Shown piece by piece: positions 10,101-22,605 of a stretch of DNA of 64,000 nt. The translations under genes and the position numbers were made by a program. Source of the DNA: Sceloporus undulatus (Eukaryota; Chordata; Lepidosauria; Squamata; Phrynosomatidae); contig NC_056529.1 in NCBI RefSeq assembly GCF_019175285.1, positions 21,999,853 to 22,063,852 on the forward strand, in the 5' to 3' direction. The stretch's first letter is position 1. Each line of letters starts with the position of its first letter. The notes beneath the pieces are model-generated. The model made no database searches and was not told where the DNA came from. It saw only the letters and a program-made list of their open reading frames with translations.

Positions 10101-13100
10101 AAGATGGCTACCACACCTCCTCTCAATCTTATCAAGGCTAAACATACCCAACTCCCGCAACCATTCCTCATGGGACCTGGGATAGAAATGTGGGGCAGAG
10201 CCCTCTCATAGCCCATGTACCAACCAGAGAGTGAGTCTCTCCCACCTTCATGTGGAGCCACCATTTGCCAGGCCTTGGGTCATGCTACTCACATGGCTGC
10301 GGCCGCTGGCTGGGACTTGCCCTCGCTACTCCCACAGTATTCCTCTGCACACTCGCAGATGATGCGCAAAGTCCGCACTGCAGGGCAGAAAAAGGAAGAA
10401 GAGGAGATGAGCAACATACACACACACAGAGGGAGCATGGATGCAGAAAAATAGGACCTAGGGCTGAATCCAGCTTCACTGTCTCCTGTAAATGGGGCCC
10501 CTGTGGGTTTTTTAAAATCGGGGCTGTGGAGTCAGATTCGGAAACAACTTTGGGTGGAGTCGGTAGAACAGAGTGGATACGGAGGGCTGACTATTAATTA
10601 CAGTAGGTCTTTGATATCCGCTGGGGTTTGGTTCCAGGACGCCCCATGGATACTAAATTCCATGGATGCTCAAGTCTCATTAAATACAATGGCATAATTA
10701 AATGGTGCCTCTTATATAAAGTAACAAAGCCAAGGTTTGCTTTTTGGAATTTGTATTTTTAAAAATATTTTCAAGCTGTGGGCAGCTGAATCTGTGGATG
10801 TGGAGGGCCGGCTGTAACATACGTTTGCCATGGATGAAGAACCAAAGAGTAGAACAAGAGGTCTGATGTACTGATTCCACAGCCCTGCTTCCAATAGCCA
10901 CAGCTCCTTTCCCATGACAGTTTCCGAGCTTTTCTGCATGCTCCCCCTCATGTAGAAGTTTCAAACCCCTCTCCTTATAGGCAATAAGACCTTTCAGCCA
11001 AATAATGCTCATACTTTGGCTCCCCTACTTTTGCCGTGGCCCACCAGAACTGGGATGTGGCCCTCCACCCCCCATGGCACAATGCTCTTGCTCCCAAGAT
11101 TTGCTGCAAGATGGCTGGTAGCCCCACGTCCTTCTCACCCCAAGGCTCCCAACCTGCCCTCTGCCTCACCAATGCACTCCAGTTTCTTCTGGGGGCAGCT
11201 GCCAAGAGGAATGAGCATCAGCTCCTGGACGGCAGCGCTGTAGGGGTAGGACCCGGGGCGCTTGGCCGAGCTACCCTGGGCCAGGAGTTTGGAGGAGATG
11301 CCGAGGTCCGAAGGGGGGATGTTCCTGTGTAGCTCCATGCTCCTGGAAAGAGCTGCTTCCCGAGTTTTGTAGACGTTCCTAAATGCACCATGGGGCAGAA
11401 ACAAAGAGAGTCAAGGAAGAGGGGAAAGACTGAAGAATTGGAAAAACGCAGCAGCAGGCATGGACATTTTCCTTCCCAGAGCTCCATGGGCCCAGCTGGA
11501 GCAGGGACATGTTCGTTACATAGATAATGCCTTTATGAGGAGATCCAGGGCCAGATTATCCTCCTGCAGAGTTGTCAAGACAGGATTATCCAAACCCCTA
11601 AGATTTGGGGGCGAAAATCTGAGACTTAGAGAGAATCCGTTGTGATGGCACAGGAAGAAAGGTGGCTAGGCTACATTAAGCATCCACCAGGTTTCCACAG
11701 AATAAGCCATCAAAGTTTTAAAAAGACTAGGTCTAACAAATGAGGAAAACAGATACAGGGCGAGTCTCCTTTATCCGAAATGCTTGTGATCAAAAGTAGT
11801 TTTGGATTATGGATTTTTTCAGATTTTGGAATATTTCTATACACATAATGCGCTATCTTGGAGATGGGAGCCAAGCCTAAACATGAAACTGATTTATGTT
11901 TCATATGTACCTAATATCCACAGCCTGAAGGTAATTTTATACACAATATTTCCAAGAACTTTTTGTGCACAAAACAAAGGCCCTCAGAAAGCAAAGGTAT
12001 CACTAACTCAACCACCCATGATTTTGGTGCATTTCAGATTTTGGAATAAGGGAGACTCAGAGCTGATATTCTTCTCCCTCGCCCCAAGGAGCAGAGAAGA
12101 GGGCCCAAGCCCTGAGACTGGTGAAGATCCTAGTCCCCTGAGCAGCATTTTTCTTGAAAAGAAGCCACCCTTTGTAACCCTGTAACATCTTGAAGAGCCC
12201 TGGAATTAGGCAACCCGGACTTTGGCTGTCCAGGACAAGACACACTCACCTGTACACGGCCACAAGCGGAGCCCAAAGCGGTGCAAAGAAAGCTTCTTCT
12301 AGGCGCGCCACGCACTGGTCCTTCGCAGCTGCTGTGTTGAGGCCTTCAAAAGCCAGCAGCGTTAGGGACAGCAGCCTGTCTGGGGGAGACAAAGGATTGA
12401 AGGCTTGAGAGAGACGCCAAGAGCGGTTGGCATCCTGGGCCTCTTCCACGAACCCAGTTTGGGGGAAGGAAGGAAAGGTAAGGAAATCAACATTTGGGTC
12501 AAACTTTAGTCAAAACTTCAACCATGGGATGGTTCACTGGCAGGTCTGCTTTAGGTGAGGATTCTGGCATTGTCAGTGTTAAGACCAGATGACCTCTAGG
12601 GATATTTTCCAGCTCTTACATCCTAGGAAATAAAGTAGTTTCTTGGGTCTTTTTCACACAATACAATTCTAGCCCTTTGATTCCACTTTAACTGCCACAG
12701 TCCCATCCTGCGGAGTCCTGGGATTTGCAGTTTAGGAAGTGTTTAGAATTCTCAAATAGTGCCTCCCCAAACTACATATCCCAGGATTCCACAGGATGCA
12801 GCCATGGCAGTTAAAGTGATATCAAAGTGCTGCAATTGTGTTGTGTGAAAGAGACCTTTGTTGGTACACAGCCATTTTTCCCTACACCTTCCTTCCACAG
12901 GTGAGGAAGGAATCGGGGACTAAATGGAAGATGCCCAGTGGAGTGGAGGTCCTGGCAGGCTTCTTATCTAGCAAATACTTTGCAAGAAGGCTTTGCAAGA
13001 AAAATGAAAAAGAGCTTGCATAAACACTGTACAGAAAAACAGAAAGATGGAGATGCAGGGCTGCCCTCTGGTGTCCAGAAGACAGGAGACTTTGCCTTGC

Positions 13101-16100
13101 TCTCCACAGATGCTATGGGAGACAACTTTCATCATCCCCAGTCTGCATTGCTGACTGATGGGAGTTATAAACCAGCACATCCAAAGGGCAACAGGTTGTG
13201 TGTTTGGTATGTTTATACCCCAACCTTTCCCCCATATTGGGAATCAAGGTGGCTAATACTTTACAACCAGTGCCATAAAGCTAAAAGCGTGCGACCCTCA
13301 CCAATAGAATTGTGAATGTCCTTCACGGCGGCCTTGAGGTGGTCCTGCTGGGAGGCCTTCTTCCCGGTGGGAGACTCTCGCAAGGGGCGGACAGGCCACC
13401 TCTCAGAAGCAGACAAGAACTGCTCCAGGTCCTCAAAGGAGCTCTCCCGGTCAGGCAGGGTACGGGCAGCCTCTTCTTCCGGGAGACCCAACCTCAAAGG
13501 GCCACTCTGTTCTGGTCCGCTCAAGGTCTGGTCCTCGATGAAAGGAGTGCTGGAAAGGCTGTGGCGGAGGTTGAGCTTGTTGTTCTCCTGGACGGAGAAC
13601 ATGGAGTGAAGGCTTTGGGAGGACCGCAACCTCCGTCCCTCGGAGGCTGGGGAGAGGAAAGCCTCCCTGTCCAGTGAAGAGGAGAGCGAGAGGCCACGAG
13701 TGACCTTCCTGGACACCCGGAAGTCGGCTGCGCTCTGGCTCACCAGCGGGTAGACCCGGCTGTAGACCGAACACTGGAGTTTCTTCAGCAGCTGGCAGAT
13801 GGGGTGCTCAGGAAAGCTGGAAGGAGAGGAGGAAGGGAGAGGAAAAGAGGACAAGCTGGTGAACCATGGTGTGGAAGAATTCCCTCTTCCCTTTAGTACA
13901 AGAGTGGGGAACCTCAGGTCTTTGAGAGGAAGGCAGCCCTCTGGTGATTCCAGTACCCACAGTCTGGTGGAGGGCTAGACTTGCCCCTCTCCTCCCAAAA
14001 AGAGGGAGGAAAATGTAAACTGGAAGTGGCTGGGGATTCTGAAGGTTGTAATTCAAGAAACTCTGCCAAGGTCAGGTGAGGAGATCTCCAGCTCCCAGGT
14101 CTAGGTGGCTCCTTGCTCTCTTTCAACAGGTCCAGCAGAAGGTGTTGCTGAGCGGGAGCACATCTCCTCCCTTCCCCTCAGCCTGCTCCTGGTCCCAACC
14201 CTGCATCCTTGTTCTGCTTCAGAATGCAAATCACAAGACTGTGAGGTGCCAGCCACCTGTGCCTTACCTGAGGAGGTGGGAGATGAGTTTGGGCACCAGG
14301 GAGAGGTCGTTGGGGCTCTTCTTCAGCTGCATTTTCCAGGATCTCGGCCAGTCCTGTGGGGAAAAGGGCAAGAGGAAAGGGCCAGCATCACTGGGAAGAA
14401 CAATCCTGGTGCAAGAACTCTGCCGCACGTTCTTGGGGTATCCAAACCCCCACACCCAAGTCCTTCACTTACATGATCCTGCTCATACTCCAAGATGGCT
14501 GCATAGATAGCTCTCTGTTCCTGCTCTTCTGGAGTCAGCACTGCGTTGCTGGAGAACCTCCTGAGTGATGAAACAACACACAGAAACACACAGAGATTAG
14601 GGAAGGTGCAGGCAGCCAGCAGTTTCTGAGGACTTGCACATGGGGCCGGGGGCTAGTCTGAAATCTAAACAAACTAATCAAGGTATTGAACATATCTTGC
14701 AGGTGATAAACCTTTGTCTTTTAAACTACAGACTAGGATCCAAAGCGGATTCACTATCCTTCCCCCAACCCGCCATAGAAGCCACTGACTGCAGTGTGCC
14801 TTATGCTTCCTTCTTCTGCCTTGCTGAGTGTTTGTGTGGGAAGGAGGTTACTAAACCTAGTTTTTAGTTTGATCTTTAAGAAAGCCATCCATGGGACTGA
14901 AGCTTAGCATTAAAATATTTTGGATGAAAACCTGGAGCAAAATCTAACACTTGGGGACATGAAAGTCCCCAGCTAGGGCTAGTGGGCTAACCCTTCCTCT
15001 CCCCCGAGCCATGGGGCCTGTAGGGTCAGGAGACCAAGGGGTGCAAATGAACCCAAACCCACAACTCCTGCCAAGGCAGAGCTTACTTGCCTGTTGGCAG
15101 CTTCTTGCAGCCGCAGACGGCGTTCCTCCATCTTCCGCTGGAGCTGGGGCGCAGCTGAGTTAAGGTCCTGACGGCCACCATACTGCCCCCCATCTCCGCA
15201 CGCGGCCCAACCAAGAGGCCACAGCCACAGAAGTGATCAGGATGTCAGGCTCTTTCGGCAACAAGGTGTCACAGGCTCCAGGTAAACACAGAGGCATCCG
15301 GGGCAAACTCCAACGGCTCAGGTCAGCTGAGGGGGGGAGGGAGCCACAATTTTGTGTGTTGTGTGTGGTGGGGGGGAGGTTTGGAGGGCCAGCCCAGTCT
15401 CCAGCCAACTTCGTGGTGTCCAACTTCATGGACACCCAAACAAGTAGTGACTGAGATACAGGTGAGTTACTCCAGGCCAGAAAATAAGACAAATCTCCTT
15501 TCAACTGCAGATGGCTGCCGTAACACCTCTGGCAACAACTGGCTGCTAAGGAAGGGACTTTTAACAGTATTGGTACTTACACTTCCTCCTGGATGCATTT
15601 CAATGTGCGTTTTTCCTTGTTTCACAAAATGCTTGGAATCCAGTTGTCTCTTTATATCTGAATTTATCAGTCTTTAATTGCACTTGGTGCATTTTTGTTG
15701 TGAGCCACTCCAAATCTTTCCATTTTGGAGGGGAAAGTGGAATCATGAAGCTAATGCATGAATAAGATAATTAAAAACAACAAAGAGTGCTTTTGCTAAC
15801 TGCTCTTCCAAAGTCCATCTGGAATCCTCAGTGCACCTTTGGGTCAGAGAGAGTTTTTTTCCTTTGACAGGTGAAACCATGCAAGTGCCTTCTCCAGCCT
15901 TCCCTTCCTTTCACAATCTACTTTCTCTCTGTGCAGAAAGTCTCCTTGGGAGGCCTTCTGGTCTGTCAACATTCTTCCCACATCTTGAGAGCCTCAGAAG
16001 ATGCATGGACACATATATTGTCATCCTGGTTAGACCAGACGTCTTGCAGGCAAAGCATTTCCCTGCAGCTCCATGCTCCTAGATACAGCCCTGGGATACT

Positions 16101-16949
16101 AAGACTGAAGGGAGAACTTTGGCAGCAAAGCTGTGGCTCCTTGGAAGGCTCCAAAGGACCAGACCAGTTGATGCTTCTCACCTTTGTGATGCTTTCAAAC
16201 AGGAGAACGAAGGAAAGGATTGATTTTATTATCTTTCTGTCTCTTGGAGCAGAGATGGAGGGGTTGGGGGAAAGCTGCTTTTTGAACTCCAATACCATTT
16301 AATTTTCAAAGAGAGGTCTGGAGTGTTTAAACTGGTTTTTAGTTATCACTTTAATGTTTTTAAAGGTTTTTTTTTCCTAATGTGCATAATCTTGGGTCAA
16401 GACGTGATAAATAAATGCCTTTATTAAATAATAAATAGATGTATTAGTTACATGAATATTCTGCCTAGTCTTCCATGAGCTCAGGATGGCCAACATGCCT
16501 TTCCTCCTTTTATCCTCATAACAACCCTGTGAAGCAGGCCAACAAAACCGAGAGACTGAGGAAGTGTGTGTGTGACTGGACCATGGGCATCTTTTCTGCA
16601 CCATGCCACACCACAAGAATCAGAAAAGGATACTGTCTCTTCCCTTGCTTTGGCAATGACCAAGTTCTCCATCATTTGGCGCTGCAGGGAAAGGGTCTGT
16701 GGGAGAGAGGCCAGCCTTTAGGCAACTGCTCAAAATCCACTACGGTTTAACTCAGGTTTTAAAGGAGGGTCCCAAGGTGTCAAATCTTAACCCAATATGA
16801 GTCCAGCAATCAGAGAGTGCTTTTAAAGCTAGCCAGAATCCCTGAAATGGATGCACTGCCCCACTGCTGTGAGAAATACAAGCCAATGCTTAACATAAAC
16901 AGAGAAGATGCACACCTCTGGCCTCGGCTTCTCTTCAAAGTTGTAACAG

Positions 16950-17000
<51 letters not shown>

Positions 17001-20000
17001 TTTCTATCTATCCCGCTCCTCTGAACAATCGAAGCGGCTTACATTAAAATAGACCAATAAAATACAATATCAATACAATATTATAACATTCTAACCCTAC
17101 CCCTCCCTAATCCTCCCATCAGTAATAATAAAATACAATTAAATTATCAGTTATTAAAATGACCAAATAATTAAATAATTAACAATAACCAATCAGCCAC
17201 GGATTGTTAGGGTATTGATCTTACTATAGGAAACAAACTGAATGGGTGATTCAGGAGTTTGCCCAGAAAAGAAGCTACACAATGCCACATGTGCCCCATG
17301 TTTTAGGGCTAGAAAGGGATGGCCCTGGAGGTTCCTATTCAGACTTGAAAGAGTTACTTTTCTCGATATACAGCCCCCCAAATCACCCACCCAGGCATAC
17401 TGCTGGGGATTATGGGAGCTGCAGTAACACTCTCAAGGCATCCCCCTTTAAATGAATATTCTTTCCCAAAGAAACACATGGATTGGGGCACTCTGGGCAT
17501 TATGCTTCCAAAAGTGATGCTGGGTATTCTCAGATCTGCTGCATACTATATAAGTAAGGTGCCCAGTCCCTGCATCCCACCCACCCTGCCCTTCCACCAT
17601 GGAAAGCCCACTTTTCCCAGCCAAACCCCACTTGCCAGGGATGTCTTCTGCATGGCCTGGCTAGGGTTGAGCCTGGCCAGGCGGGCCTCATAGGTTGCCC
17701 TCAGCTTCTGGTTCTGCAGCGACGCTTCTTCCAGCGGGGTGAGCTCCCTGTACAAGAAGGAAATGTATTTTGTACAGGGGCTGCACCCCACCTCATCCCT
17801 CACACACTGGCATCATGGCACAAATCAGTGTCAGCAGCAACGGCAGCTAGGAATCTCATGTCACCAGGGCTGGGAATCTAGTCTGAACTTTAGTCTAAAC
17901 TGTAAAAAGCGATCCAAAGTTCAGCACCTTGGATACCTTCTCATTTGGGGTGACCAACTGCATGGGGCACAGAGGCCCATTTCCCAGCCTCTGAACACCC
18001 CAGCCCTGCAATGGCTGCATCCTCCCGTAATCTGCCCTCATATCTATGCCTTCACCCTAGCCTTTCCCAAAGTGATGCTTTGGGGGGTTTTCGGTGTGGG
18101 CCTGGAGGTGTTTATCCACATTTGGTGAAGGTGAGGTGGGGGGAGCTCTGCAAAGTTTTTTGGAGAGAAAAAAAAAGCTAGAAAATTGGGCCAGTGATTT
18201 CTTTTCAAGGGGAGACTGGGGTCGTTAGGAGCCTGCTTTTTTTTGGGGGGGGGGAGCCTATATGGGCTATGATACAAAGCCCCAGAGCAGACTGACTGCC
18301 CCCCACCCAAAGAATACACTACTCACTTCTTGGCACTCTGAACTTCAGTGATTTGCAGCTTTTGAAACATCTCAGGAGGAAGGAAAGGCGACAGCTTCCC
18401 ACCTTCATCTGAGAAGACCCTGCGATGTCGGGAGACTGGAGCAGGCCCCAAAATTCTCTCTGCAGCCAGTTTTGTCTTTGCTTTCCCTGGAGAGGAGAAG
18501 GGAGAGAGAAGAGAGAAAGAGATGCAGTGAGGTCATCCAAACTGCACAGTTGTAACACTTTAACTGCCCCGGCTTCATCTAACAGAGCTTCTTTGGTATG
18601 GTACGTCTCTGCAAGAGTATAGCTCTCTAACAATGAATTCTGAAATACTTATCAAAAACTGCAGCTCTTATAATCCCCAGCAGCTCCCCAGAATCCCCTG
18701 ACAAAACCCCAGGATTCCATAGAATGCATATATGGCTGTTTAAAAGAGAATCAATGTGCTATAAATTGTGCAGTGTGGATAAACCAGGAGTATAGCTATG
18801 AAGCCTATATTCATATTTATAGTTCATACATATTTTTATATTTAAATTGCATAAAATCTATGGTTTTACAGAGCTGTTGAAGAAGGCCTTACAAGTACTT
18901 GTTATTTACTGTCAAGTGGACTTTGACTTATGGCAACTCTATGAATGAGAGAACTCCAAGGTCTTAGAAACTCCATGCAGCAGCTGTGGCTTTCTTGATG
19001 GAATCAATACACAGGTAATGTGGTCTCCCTCTTTTCTAAGCATTATGAAGAGCATACACAGGCCAAAACACATTGTGCTTCTGGGCTAACAAAACCATCT
19101 TCTGAGCATCTTGAGCAGTGTCCCTACTGTGGCTCCCTAGTTCCTGCACCAAGCAAAATGGAGTCCCCTTTGTCCCTGTATGGAGCTGGCTGCAGGGTCA
19201 GGACGGTCTGCAGTGCCCCTGGATTTGTCCCCAAAGGTGTTTGCAGGGCAAGCCGACCTTCCTAACAAAGAACAGGGTTATAAAAGAATCGTGGCAAGGA
19301 GCCAGCTCCCTTCCTGGACAATGTTTGTCAGTGGTCAAAGAGTAACAGGTCATCTGACAATGTCTGTCTGCCTAGTCAAGGGAACTGGCTTGCCCAAACT
19401 CATGATCCAGAGGAGGCGGATGCATATAAAGCATGGCCTGGAATGACAAGACTCCACAGGGTTACAGGACTCATTTTTCAGACGAGAAGAAAATTAGACC
19501 CAATCTATACAGTTGATCCTCCACATTTGCAAGTTAAGCATTTGTGGATTTGATTATTTGCCCCTGCCACCAAAAAACTAGGTGCTCTCCAGGTATCTGT
19601 AGATCCTGCAGCACGATTCTATGGTCAGCTTCTAGCAGACATTAATCACAGAGTTGCACAGGAGGACCTACAGATGCCTAGAAAAGTGTTCTCTTGGGTT
19701 AAAAATAAAGGCAGGCTTATATTCCAATTTCTCTACTTTTGAAGAAAGGGTCATAACCCTCACTAAATGTGTAGGCCAACTATATTATATTTTAATATAT
19801 TAATAAAACAACTGTCATTGTCCATCTTGAGATGTCTCTCCTGTCTCTTCTGTGGATTCCTTTAGATTCAATTCCAAGATATGGAAGGAGGCATGATATG
19901 GACCCTTGCTGTATAGCATTTACATCCGAAATGTTTTGAAAAGTCTCCCAGAAAATGCTCTCTTTGAGGTTCTGAAAGTTTTAGTCTCCAAAAATAACTT

Positions 20001-22565
20001 TCCCAAGGTTGCCATGGCCACTGTGAAGAATGCTCCTACCTTTCTATTGCCCTTAGTATTGGGGCATATGTACTTATATAGGAACGTGAGTGTGCATAAC
20101 TGAACCCTGCCTCATTTCTGGGGTTTGACAGACAGCAGAGTAGCTAGGAATGAACTGTACCCCACCTGGCCATCCTCCCTGTTCCCAGGACAGAAGAGCA
20201 CCTAACAAACAAGGGATGCTCACCAATTTTGGTGATGCTGCTCTTGGCTCTTTCCAGGCATTGCTCAGCCACCTTCAGCATCTTAGGAGTGTCTGGCATC
20301 ACGTCACTTCCATCCACTAGAGGAGAAGGGGAAAGAGAGAGTAGTATCTCCGTCCAAGTGCAAGCTGAAGCCAAACCTACTGGCCTTGATGGGGAAACCT
20401 ACAGGCCTGGAGGTAAAGATTAGTTTTGGACCATGTCTCCCATAATCTCCCGTATAACAGAGTTTTTCCAAGGGCAAAAGTAAAACCATTCTCTGCTCCA
20501 GGTCCCTTTTCCAAATACTGTTCAGCAGAGATGCACAGAAACTGCTGCCCCAGGGAACGCCTTTTCAGCTAATGGCAACTGAACAAGGGCTCTTCTCAGA
20601 GAACACAGGAACTCGGGATCTATTACAGTTGTGAAATCCTACCAGTTTTGTCTGAGCCAGGCTGCCTCCGGCAAAAGGAGGAGAAACTGCCACCAAGAAG
20701 GAAAGAAACTCATCTGGGTAGGGAAAGCAAGCCAAAGGCCCACGTCTCTTCTTGGGTCTCAATGGCACCCCGGGAAGGGGGAGAATCATGTGTCCCAGCC
20801 CCCAAATTTCTCCCAGTAAAAACCTACTTTTGCCGCAGCTCCAAAATGTAATAATAATAATAATAGTAATAATAATAATTTATTTTAGCCTGCCTTTTCC
20901 AGTGGATCAAGGCAGGTCACAGCATAAACAGTAACAATAAAATACATATAAACATAAAACCCTAAAATTACAGTCCCCTATCCCTCCTATCCTCCCAATC
21001 TTAAAACAGAATTAAACAGTCAGCCAATATAAAATCAGATTAAGAATTAAATACAATAACAAGACCATGAAACTAGAGGCGGGGTGATTTTCTTGGGGGA
21101 TTATTATTATTATTATTATGATTAGAAAGTGGGCTTAGAGACACTTCTGCTTTTGTTTTTCTCCTGTGGGAGGGCTGCTATGCTCTCTGGGGAATCCCAT
21201 TGCCCAAAGAAACCCTGACCGTGATGATTAAGGAGAGTATAGTTTTGTGGGGGTTTTGGGGGCTATGTGGCCACGTTCTAGAAGTTCATTCCTGATTTTT
21301 GCCAGCATCTGTGGCCGGTATCTTCAGAGAATTAACTTATATCAATACCCTCAATGCCCCACTTTCCCCCCTAAGGCTGAAACTAAGGAGGCTTACAAAT
21401 TCAAATGCCAAAAAGTCAACGTTGACAGTGAGTTGAACACAAGAAGGGTCTCTCCTGCTTTACACAGCATCTTCTGGTCCTGAGCGGAGCAATAAAAAAA
21501 CACTACATATATGTTTTCTTCATCCCACATAGCAGGGCATTTTGTGCAGGTCCTGAAGGTTTAACAGCCACAGGGCCATAGGGCCAGTTTAGCTGGTTGC
21601 CAAAGGAGGACCACAACTTACCTTTGGCGGCCATGGCTTCGTCCAAAAGGGCCTGGGAAATGTAGTTGATGCTCTTGAGGTATTCCACATAGGCTTCCTG
21701 CCAACCAGAAAGAGACCAAAGAAAAAACCCACTCAGACAAGTCTTACCAAGTCTGGAGAAGAGACAGTCAAGAGGTGATATGATAGCCCTGCTTAAGTAT
21801 ATGAAGGAGTGTCATGTTGAGCATGGAGCAAGCTTGTTTTCTGCTGCTCCAGAGAATAGGATTCAGAACAATGGATGCAAGCTACAGGAAAAGAGATTTC
21901 ACCTAAATATTAGGAGGGACGTCACGATGGTGAGATCTAGATGGTGGAACTCTCTCCCTCAGAAAGTGATGAAGTCTCCTTCTTTGGAGATCATTAAACA
22001 GGGGCTGGATGGCCATCTGTCAATGGGGATGCTTTGATGGAGAGTTCCTGTATGGCAGAAGAAGGGGGTTGGACTGGATCAGGGCCCTTCTTGGGGTCTC
22101 TTCTAACTCTAGGGTTCTATGAATACTGGGGAAGGGTATCTATAAAACAGCAGCAAGAACACGCTTGACATCCTTTAAGGCCAATAGCTTTACTTGGCAT
22201 GAACACTTTCATGGAGAACAGCTCACTAATTCTGCATCAGATGAAGAGGGATGCAACCCAAATATATATGACTGAAACATTAGGAAGAAGCTGTTTGCCA
22301 GTGGAAGACATTGCTCCATCGGAGAGTGGTGGAGTCTCCTTCTTTGGAGGTCTTTGAACAGAGGCTGGATGGCCATCTGTCAATGGGGATGCTTTGATGG
22401 AGAGTTCCTGCATGGCAGAAGAAGGGGGTTGGACTGGATCAGGGCCCTTCTTGGGGTCTCTTCACCAACTCTATGACTCCATGAAGCCCCTGAAGAAACT
22501 TGCCAAGAAAACCCCTTGATAGGTTCATCTTAGGGTCAAGCCATAAGTCAAAATGGCTTGGGGAC

Positions 22566-22605
<40 letters not shown>

